NCBI GenBank assembly: GCA_002490315.1
Contig: DLKG01000027.1
Span: 1-12,926, forward strand
Direction: 5' to 3'
Length of the DNA: 12,926 nucleotides
Source: Prevotella sp. UBA7594
Lineage (GTDB): Bacteria > Bacteroidota > Bacteroidia > Bacteroidales > Bacteroidaceae
Shown: positions 7,317 to 12,926 of the stretch, in pieces
How the letters are laid out: every line of letters starts with the position of its first letter
How positions within the stretch are numbered: the first letter of the stretch is position 1
Translations under genes and position numbers: made by a program
The notes under the pieces: generated by a model
The model's database searches: none
What the model was told of the DNA's origin: nothing
The model's input: the letters and a program-made list of their open reading frames with translations, nothing else

Positions 7317-10300
7317 ATGACTCAACTCATATTAAGAATCTATTCCTACATGAAAGTCCACAGGATGACGGCTCTCCTGTCGTTCCTCCTGCTTACGGCT
7401 CTGCTCGTGCTCTCCGTCTTCCGCCTTAGCTACAAGGAGGACATTGCCGACTTTCTTCCGCTCGACGACAACCGTCACAACGCGCTGCAAGTGTACCAGG
7501 ACATTGCAGGCGCCAACAAGATATTCGCCGTCTTCCAGTATCGCGACAGCACGAAGGCCGACCCCGACATGATGGTGGCGGCAATAGAGAACTACGTCGC
7601 CACTCTCTCCAGCCGCGACTCCACGGGCATCGCCCGTGAGCTTACAGCCCAAGTGGACATAGAGAAACTCACGGACATCACCGACTTCGTCTATTCCAAC
7701 ATCCCGTATTTCCTCACCCCCGCCGACTACCGCCGCATCGACTCGCTTATAAGTACGCCTGGCTACGTCCGCCGCCAACTTCAGCAAGCCAAGCAGATGC
7801 TCATGTTTCCCTCGGGCGGCATCCTTGCCGACAACATTCAGCGCGACCCGCTCAATCTCTTCACACCCGTCGTTGAGCAGCTGCAGCATACAGACAGCGG
7901 ACTGAAGTACGAGATGTACGACGGCTACATATTCTCGCCCGACATGCAGCGCGCCATTGTCATGGTCAACTCTCCCTTCGGGGCGAGCGAGACGGAACAC
8001 AACACTGCGCTCCTCTCTCTCCTTCGCTCCTCAGCCGACTCCACGACGGCTCACTGCGCGAACATCGACATACACATCATCGGCGGACCGGTCATCGCCG
8101 TCGGCAACGCCTCACAGATAAAGACCGACAGCATACTTTCCGTCTCGCTTGCCGTGGCACTCATCATCGCCCTGCTCTTCCTCTCGTTCCGCAGTTGGAA
8201 GAATCTCTTGCTCATCGCCGTGTCGATAGCCTGGGGATGGCTCTTCGCCATGGGATGCCTGGCTCTCGTGCACGACAGTGTGTCCATCATTGTCATCGGC
8301 ATCTCGTCGGTCATTGTGGGCATAGCCGTCAACTATCCCCTCCACTTCATCGCCCACCTCTCACACACGCCCGACAAGAAGAAGGCACTGAAAGAGATTG
8401 TCATGCCACTCGTCGTCGGCAACATCACCACCGTTGGCGCTTTCCTTGCTCTCGTGCCCTTGCAGTCTGTGGCAATGCGCGACTTGGGGCTCTTTGCCTC
8501 TTTCCTGCTTATCGGCACCATACTCTTCGTCTTGCTCTTCCTGCCGCAGGTCACGACGGTGAGGCAACAGGAGGAGAAGTCTTTCTTCAGCAAGCTCGGC
8601 GACGTGTCGCTTGAGAACAAGCCTGTCGTCGTAGCCATAGTCGGCGTGCTGACCCTTGTCTTTGCCTACTACAGCTTCAGCACGGCGTTTGACGCCAACA
8701 TGGGCCACATCAACTATATGACCGACGAGCAGAAGGCTGACATGGCGTACTTCCAGAAGATGATGACCAACGCCGGCGACGACCAGAAGGTGTACGCCGT
8801 CTCTTCCGACTCCACTCTCGACGGGGCGCTCGACAAGAGCGGCAGGATGCAGCGTTGCTATGCCGACTTGCAGCGCCGCGGACTCGTCAAGCGCCATGCC
8901 GGGCTCAAGCAGTTTGTTTCTTCCGAGGCGGAACAGCGTCAGCGCCTCGCCATGTGGCGCGACTTTGTGGCGCGCCATCGCGCTCCACTGCTCTCGGCTC
9001 TTGCCTCGGAAGGAGCAGGAGAAGGCTTCTCCAGAGAGTCGTTCGACGGCTTTGCTGAGCTTCTCGACGGCACGTATGAGGCGAAGCCCGTTTCGTATTT
9101 CAATCCACTGACGAAGACTGCTTTCGCTTCCAACATCAGCTGCGACAGCATCGGCGGCTGCTATAGCGTCGTCGACGTGCTCAGCGTGAAGCCGGGCGAC
9201 GTGGAGACGGTGGAGAACGCCGTCAACAAGAGCGGAGCCTACGGCTTCGACGTGCAGAGCATGAACAGTGCCATTGCCAACAATCTCTCCAACGACTTCA
9301 ACTACATAGGATGGGCGTGCGGATGTATCGTCTTCTTCTTCCTCTGGATGTCGCTCGGCAGCATTGAGCTTGCCATACTCTCGTTCGTGCCGATGGCAGT
9401 CAGTTGGGTGTGGATACTCGGCATAATGTCGCTCTTCGGCATTCAGTTTAACATCGTAAACATCATCCTTGCCACGTTCATCTTCGGACAGGGCGACGAC
9501 TACACTATCTTCATGACCGAGGGCGCCTGCTACGAATACGCCTACCGCCGGAAGATGCTCGCGTCCTACAAGAACTCTATCATCATCTCCGCCCTGATAA
9601 TGTTCATCGGCATCGGTACGCTCATCGTCGCCAAGCACCCCGCTCTCCACTCCCTTGCGCAGGTGACGATAGCCGGAATGTTCTCCGTCGTGCTCATGGC
9701 CTACCTCTTCCCGCCGCTCATTTTCAATTTCCTCGTGCGCGGCAAGCGCGGCTATCGCGTGCGTCCCGTCGTGCTGATGCCTCTGCTCGCTATGGCATGG
9801 TCGGCTTTGGTGTTCTTGCTTCAGCTCCTTACGGTGTACGCCTACGGCTTCTGCCTCTTCGTGCTGACGAGAAAGACGGAGCGCAAGACGCTGCTCTTCC
9901 GTCGCTACATACGCCGCCTGTACATGTTCGACTTGCGCCACATTCCAGGAGTGAGCCTTCATGTGGACAATCCGCTTGGCGACGAGGCGTTCAGTAAGCC
10001 GTCGGTTGTCGTGTGCAACCATCAGTCGATGCTCGATGCTGCCGTCTTCATGGCGCTCAACGAGAGGCTGATTCTTGTCTCCAATGGCAATCCGAGTTCC
10101 AATGTCCTCGTGAAGAAGATTTTCCGTTGGATGGAATACATCTCGCTTGTCGACGGCAACGGACAGCAGGATGCCACGGTGCTGCGCAAGTATGTCGACC
10201 GCGGCTACAGCTTCGTCGTCTTCCCCGAGGGCGAGCGCAACGACAGCAGTTCCATCCTGCGCTTCCACAAGGGTGCGTTCTATCTCGCCGAGAAGCTCCG

Positions 10301-10886
10301 CCTCGACATCTTGCCCGTCTTCCTCCACGGCTTCAACTTCGTCCTGCCGCGTGGCAGCCTGTGTGTCTATCCGGGCACGCTCTCCGTCTTTGTCTGTCAG
10401 ATTTTGCGGCATGACGACGCGGAGTGGGGCGCCGACTATGCAGAGCGCACGAAGCGCGTGCACGACTATTACGTTTCGGAATACCGTCGCATTGCCTCGT
10501 CCATCGAGACTGCCGACTATTACGCTCCGCTCGTGATAGACCGTTATCGCTACAAGGGCGTGGAGATATTCAGCGACGTCGTGCGCGGCTTCAAGCGCAA
10601 CGCCAACTACAGGTCGCAGCTAAAGCTCTATGCCCACAAGCCCGTCATACGGCTTGCCTCCGGCACATGCTCCGCCTCGCCTGCCGTTGCCTCTTCAGGC
10701 AGCTACGGCGAGTTTGCCCTCCTCTGCGCCCTTGTCTATCCAGAGGCAAAGGTCATGGTCGGAGAGAGCGATGTCGAGAAGGCTAACGTGCTGAGGTATT
10801 GCGCCGAGGGCTTGGTGGACAATCTGGAGATCGGAGACATGCGAAACTTGAGTTCCATAACTTACGCAAATACGCAAAATCAATAA
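7317..10886 (+). CDS. MMPL/RND exporter fused to LPLAT acyltransferase and short methyltransferase-like tail
   Basis: A 1189-residue multidomain inner-membrane protein. Residues 1-805 are an MMPL/RND-type lipid exporter: a membrane segment at about 17-37, a periplasmic loop to about 270, five segments at about 272-410, one at about 435-455, a second loop to about 660, then segments to about 805. An extra hydrophobic stretch (818-850) leads to the acyltransferase. The DY-type motifs are GIAVNYPLH (335-343) and GQGDDYTIF (724-732), so the first has Asn for the expected Asp. The LPLAT domain has HX4D in NHQSMLD (H902, D907) and FPEGERN at 969-975. The tail (about 1065-1189) holds SGSYGEFALL at 1127-1136 and GESD at 1149-1152, a degenerate class I methyltransferase motif I region, then stops. 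Proteins annotated as MMPL / lysophospholipid acyltransferase / SAM-methyltransferase fusions are known in Bacteroidota. Likely role: acylation coupled to export of the product. Confidence 0.9.
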   Translation: MTQLILRIYSYMKVHRMTALLSFLLLTALLVLSVFRLSYKEDIADFLPLDDNRHNALQVYQDIAGANKIFAVFQYRDSTKADPDMMVAAIENYVATLSSRDSTGIARELTAQVDIEKLTDITDFVYSNIPYFLTPADYRRIDSLISTPGYVRRQLQQAKQMLMFPSGGILADNIQRDPLNLFTPVVEQLQHTDSGLKYEMYDGYIFSPDMQRAIVMVNSPFGASETEHNTALLSLLRSSADSTTAHCANIDIHIIGGPVIAVGNASQIKTDSILSVSLAVALIIALLFLSFRSWKNLLLIAVSIAWGWLFAMGCLALVHDSVSIIVIGISSVIVGIAVNYPLHFIAHLSHTPDKKKALKEIVMPLVVGNITTVGAFLALVPLQSVAMRDLGLFASFLLIGTILFVLLFLPQVTTVRQQEEKSFFSKLGDVSLENKPVVVAIVGVLTLVFAYYSFSTAFDANMGHINYMTDEQKADMAYFQKMMTNAGDDQKVYAVSSDSTLDGALDKSGRMQRCYADLQRRGLVKRHAGLKQFVSSEAEQRQRLAMWRDFVARHRAPLLSALASEGAGEGFSRESFDGFAELLDGTYEAKPVSYFNPLTKTAFASNISCDSIGGCYSVVDVLSVKPGDVETVENAVNKSGAYGFDVQSMNSAIANNLSNDFNYIGWACGCIVFFFLWMSLGSIELAILSFVPMAVSWVWILGIMSLFGIQFNIVNIILATFIFGQGDDYTIFMTEGACYEYAYRRKMLASYKNSIIISALIMFIGIGTLIVAKHPALHSLAQVTIAGMFSVVLMAYLFPPLIFNFLVRGKRGYRVRPVVLMPLLAMAWSALVFLLQLLTVYAYGFCLFVLTRKTERKTLLFRRYIRRLYMFDLRHIPGVSLHVDNPLGDEAFSKPSVVVCNHQSMLDAAVFMALNERLILVSNGNPSSNVLVKKIFRWMEYISLVDGNGQQDATVLRKYVDRGYSFVVFPEGERNDSSSILRFHKGAFYLAEKLRLDILPVFLHGFNFVLPRGSLCVYPGTLSVFVCQILRHDDAEWGADYAERTKRVHDYYVSEYRRIASSIETADYYAPLVIDRYRYKGVEIFSDVVRGFKRNANYRSQLKLYAHKPVIRLASGTCSASPAVASSGSYGEFALLCALVYPEAKVMVGESDVEKANVLRYCAEGLVDNLEIGDMRNLSSITYANTQNQ

Positions 10887-10898
10887 ATAAAAATAATA

Positions 10899-11126
10899 AT
10901 GAAAGAGAAAATCCATAAACTGCTTGAGGAGGCTCTGCCCTTGGTGGACGTAGACTCCGACTTCCTTTTCGGCGAGCTCGACTCACTTGGCATCACTACA
11001 ATCCTCATGCTCCTCTCCGACGAGTACGGAGTGAAACTTGAACATTCCGATGTCACTCCAAAGAATTTCAAGAATATCGACAGTCTCGTGAGGATGGTGG
11101 AGAACAAACTCTCGGAGAAGCAATGA
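10899..11126 (+). CDS. Acyl carrier protein
   Basis: A 75-residue acidic, helical protein with the phosphopantetheine-attachment motif ELDSLGI, in which S29 is the predicted modified serine. The rest (LMLLSDEYGVKLEHSDVTP, then IDSLVRMVENKL) matches helices II to IV of the carrier fold. The first helix is slightly short, placing the serine nearer the N-terminus than in typical fatty-acid ACPs (around residue 36), which suggests a specialised carrier. It starts 12 bases after the exporter gene and its stop is shared with the ATGA start of the ligase. That coupling strongly suggests the ligase loads this carrier, as in aryl polyene and dialkylresorcinol pathways, where a starter acid is activated and handed to a dedicated carrier. 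The true substrate is unknown. Confidence 0.92.
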   Translation: MKEKIHKLLEEALPLVDVDSDFLFGELDSLGITTILMLLSDEYGVKLEHSDVTPKNFKNIDSLVRMVENKLSEKQ

Positions 11127-12457
11127 CTCTCGAAGAACACATAAAGCGGCACGCTGCGCTCTGCCACGACAAGACTGCTGTCGTCGCCCCCGACGCCCGG
11201 CTTTCCTATGGACAGCTATGGCAAGCTGTGGAGGAGAGGGCAGCAAGGCTGAGGGAGGAGCATGGAGGGCGTGTAGTGGTGGTGCGTTCATCGCAGACAG
11301 CCGCCTTCCTCGTCGAATATTTCGCCATCCACGCCGCAGGCAAGATTGCCGTGCCCTTGGAGCGCGACGTCCCCGGTGCGGTGGCAGACGGCGTGCGTGA
11401 ACAACTCGCTGCCTTGGAGCGCGACGCCACCGACGCCATACCAGCCGACGTTGCCGACATTCTCTTCACCACTGGTACTACCGGCAAGGCGAAGGGCGTC
11501 ATGATCAGTAGCGCAACGATTGTTGCCGATGCCGAGAACTTGATAGATGCACAGAAGTATTCGTCCTCGCTTACGTTTATTGTCAGTGGACCGCTCAATC
11601 ATATTGGCAGTCTCTCGAAAGTCTACCCCGTGATGTGCCTCGGCGCTACGCTCCACGTCACGGAAGGCATGAGGGACATGAACACGTTCTTCTCCGCCAT
11701 TGACGCTGCCGAAGGGAAGGTTGCCACCTTCCTCGTGCCTGCCAGCATAAGGATGCTCATGGAGTTTGGCGAGGACGCCATGCGCCGGCGTGCCGACAAG
11801 ATCGACTTCATAGAGACGGGTGCAGCCCCGATGGCGCTTGCCGACATGCAGCGTCTCTGCGCCTTGCTCCCGGAGAGCCGTCTCTACAACACCTACGCCT
11901 CGACGGAGACAGGCATCGTCGCCACTTTTGACTTTAATGCCGGGGAGTGCATTGCCGGCTGCCTGGGTAAGCCCATGCGCCATTCGCGCATAGCCATCTC
12001 TCCCGACGGCCATATCTCATGTTCGGGCAAGACGCTCATGACGGGCTACGTCGGCGACCCGTATCTCACTTCTTCTGTGCTCTACGACGGCAGCGTGCAC
12101 ACCGCCGATCTTGGCTTCTTCGACTCCGAGGGGCGTCTGAGGCTTTCTGGACGCGACGATGACGTGATAAACGTCGGGGGCTATAAGGTGGCGCCGACGG
12201 AGGTGGAGGATGCCGCCATGGCTTCGCCGATGGTGGCCGACTGCGTTTGCCTGCCTGCCCAGCATCCCGTGCTCGGCACGGTGCTGAGGCTTCTCGTGGT
12301 GCTCGCCGACGGCTTCTGCCTCGACAAACGACAGCTCGCCCTCTGCATACGCGGCAGACTTGAGGCTTACAAGGTGCCCGTCTATTACGGGTGCGTGGAG
12401 CAAATCTGCCGCACCTACAACGGAAAAATCGACCGCAAGGCCTACAGCAACGACTGA
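11123..12457 (+). CDS. ANL-superfamily AMP-dependent acyl/aryl-acid ligase
   Basis: A 444-residue adenylating enzyme. The core motifs are all present: P-loop-like A3 LFTTGTTGKAKG (114-125), A5 YNTYASTETG (255-264), A7 TADLG (327-331), the hinge/A8 region SGRDDDVINVGGYKV (342-356) and A10 with the catalytic lysine in NGKIDRK (K435). It is compact compared with the usual 500 or more residues; the shortening is in the N-terminal subdomain. Reaction: a carboxylic acid plus ATP gives an acyl-adenylate, then thioester formation, most likely on the phosphopantetheine arm of the carrier protein encoded immediately upstream, with which it overlaps by four bases. Cinnamate-type acids (as in aryl polyenes) or a fatty acid are the main candidates; I cannot read substrate choice from the pocket residues. 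It is the last convincing gene of the run. Confidence 0.92.
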   Translation: MTLEEHIKRHAALCHDKTAVVAPDARLSYGQLWQAVEERAARLREEHGGRVVVVRSSQTAAFLVEYFAIHAAGKIAVPLERDVPGAVADGVREQLAALERDATDAIPADVADILFTTGTTGKAKGVMISSATIVADAENLIDAQKYSSSLTFIVSGPLNHIGSLSKVYPVMCLGATLHVTEGMRDMNTFFSAIDAAEGKVATFLVPASIRMLMEFGEDAMRRRADKIDFIETGAAPMALADMQRLCALLPESRLYNTYASTETGIVATFDFNAGECIAGCLGKPMRHSRIAISPDGHISCSGKTLMTGYVGDPYLTSSVLYDGSVHTADLGFFDSEGRLRLSGRDDDVINVGGYKVAPTEVEDAAMASPMVADCVCLPAQHPVLGTVLRLLVVLADGFCLDKRQLALCIRGRLEAYKVPVYYGCVEQICRTYNGKIDRKAYSND

Positions 12458-12670
12458 TTGCGCTCCCGCCTCCGCAGCACCCATTATCTGCAATCGATTA
12501 AATATCAATACATTAGTAACTCAAATTTCGGATTTAAATTAATTGACACACCCCCTACGGATTTTCGAGTGGTGGATTCTTGTCGGATATTTGTTTCTCT
12601 TGTTGCCTAAAACTGCCTTCCGAACAGACAGTATAGCCCTTTGGCGTATTTTTCGCAGTTTTGAATGTGC

Positions 12671-12699
12671 AGGCGGAAGGCACTGTGTGCCAGCCGCTT
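12671..12699. other. Hairpin-forming element
   Basis: GCGG (12673-12676) pairs with CCGC (12694-12697), and GGCAC (12679-12683) with GTGCC (12687-12691), separated by a two-base internal loop and closed by the triloop TGT. A wobble and an A-T pair extend the base outward to 12671 and 12699. No T-tract follows on either strand, so a classical intrinsic terminator is not supported. A structured RNA or repeat unit is possible. Confidence 0.5.
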
Positions 12700-12737
12700 G
12701 TCGGAGATTGGCGCCTTGGCGTGCAATGTTGAACGTA

Positions 12738-12778
12738 GCTAAAGTGGCACTTTAGAGAGGCTAAAGCGCCACTTTAGC
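12738..12778. repeat. Paired palindromic repeats forming a 41-base hairpin
   Basis: Two related palindromes lie six bases apart (ends 12755 and 12761). The first, CTAAAGTGGCACTTTAG at 12739-12755, is a perfect palindrome around one central base. The second, at 12760-12778, has perfect 7-base ends. Together they fold into one hairpin: 11 pairs (12738-12748 with 12768-12778), one A-C mismatch, 6 pairs (12750-12755 with 12761-12766) and the loop AGAGG. GCTTTAGGTGGCG at 12793-12805 joins pieces of the same motifs and may be a degenerate further unit. No T-tract follows. It may be a REP-like repeat, a transcript 3' end stabiliser or a protein-binding site; the sequence alone does not say which. 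Confidence 0.7.
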
Positions 12779-12926
12779 AATGAAGAGGCGTAGCTTTAGG
12801 TGGCGTGAAGAAGCGTTTTGGAAAGAGAAAATCTATGGAAAAGGGGCTCTTTATGCCCGATTCGACCGTCACATCAGTGCCGTGCAGGGCAATAAACGCC
12901 GGTCATCCTGCTGCCCGACACTCTAA

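Larger units (their letters stand above)
12458..12926. other. Intergenic region downstream of the operon
   Basis: These 469 bases hold no convincing gene. Immediately after the ligase stop there is no hairpin plus T-tract typical of an intrinsic terminator. The stretch from about 12495 to 12545 is AT-rich. Farther on are an 8-base inverted repeat with a 38-base spacer (AAAACTGC at 12609-12616 and GCAGTTTT at 12655-12662, possibly chance), a compact hairpin (12671-12699) and a strong 41-base hairpin (12738-12778). I found no exact TAnnTTTG element on the + strand. The region probably marks the end of the transcription unit and may be an interspersed non-coding element. Confidence 0.6.

Noticed and set aside
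6462..7325. 287-codon minus-strand frame opposite the stand-alone acyltransferase
   Set aside because: Low-complexity Val/Leu/Glu/His composition with no motifs; a shadow of the + strand gene.
8361..10463. 700-codon minus-strand reading frame opposite the exporter gene
   Set aside because: Its translation is rich in His, Glu, Arg and Val with no domain, as expected from the complement of a GC-biased coding frame. The + strand frame carries clear transporter and acyltransferase motifs.
12609..12662. 8-base inverted repeat AAAACTGC / GCAGTTTT as insertion-sequence ends or terminator
   Set aside because: Arms are short, the spacer is 38 bases, and there is no transposase or target duplication; chance is likely.
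12543..12755. 70-codon + strand reading frame after the ligase gene
   Set aside because: It starts at TTG, has no family resemblance, mixed composition, and ends inside the palindromic repeat. Most likely chance.
12835..12926. Short open frame from ATG at 12835 running off the window end (starts MEKGLFMPDS, contains GHPAARH)
   Set aside because: Only about 30 codons are visible, without domain or promoter. It may be a chance translation of an interspersed repeat; the sequence beyond the window is needed.

Overview
The window looks like part of a Bacteroidota genome, probably Bacteroidales and perhaps Prevotella-like. The reasons are family content, weak or absent Shine-Dalgarno sequences and a moderately high GC level judged by eye; the genus is a guess. 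Every convincing gene is on the + strand. They form one operon-like run from 39 to 12457, followed by about 470 bases with no convincing gene.

Layout. (1) Positions 39-5485 hold four genes whose ends overlap by 8, 4 and 1 bases: a family 2 glycosyltransferase fused to an LPLAT/PlsC-type acyltransferase, two paralogous 501-residue flavoproteins of the phytoene desaturase / retinol saturase (RetSat) type, and an exported alpha/beta-hydrolase. (2) Positions 5553-6125 hold an AT-rich gene for a small exported protein of unknown function, the compositional odd one out. (3) Positions 6147-10886 hold a PlsB/LPLAT-like acyltransferase and a 1189-residue protein joining an MMPL/RND exporter, an LPLAT acyltransferase and a short methyltransferase-like tail. 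(4) Positions 10899-12457 hold a small acyl carrier protein and an ANL-superfamily adenylating enzyme, overlapping by 4 bases. (5) Positions 12458-12926 are intergenic, with two hairpin-forming elements.

Working together (inference): carrier protein, acyl/aryl-activating ligase, several lipid acyltransferases, a glycosyltransferase, polyene-type flavoproteins and an MMPL exporter are the accessory set expected of an aryl polyene / flexirubin / dialkylresorcinol-type lipid-pigment pathway. The ligase would load an acid onto the carrier protein, the flavoproteins would reduce or isomerise a polyene or related chain, the acyltransferases and glycosyltransferase would build a (glyco)lipid conjugate, and the MMPL protein would move it towards the outer membrane. 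The ketosynthases, ketoreductase, dehydratases and aromatic ammonia-lyase that would prove this are not in the window and would have to lie outside it, most likely upstream.

The points most worth a second look are the three-part exporter with an Asn in its first DY-type motif and a cut-down methyltransferase-like end, three acyltransferase domains in three architectures within one operon, the paired RetSat-like enzymes, and a 41-base near-perfect hairpin downstream of the operon.
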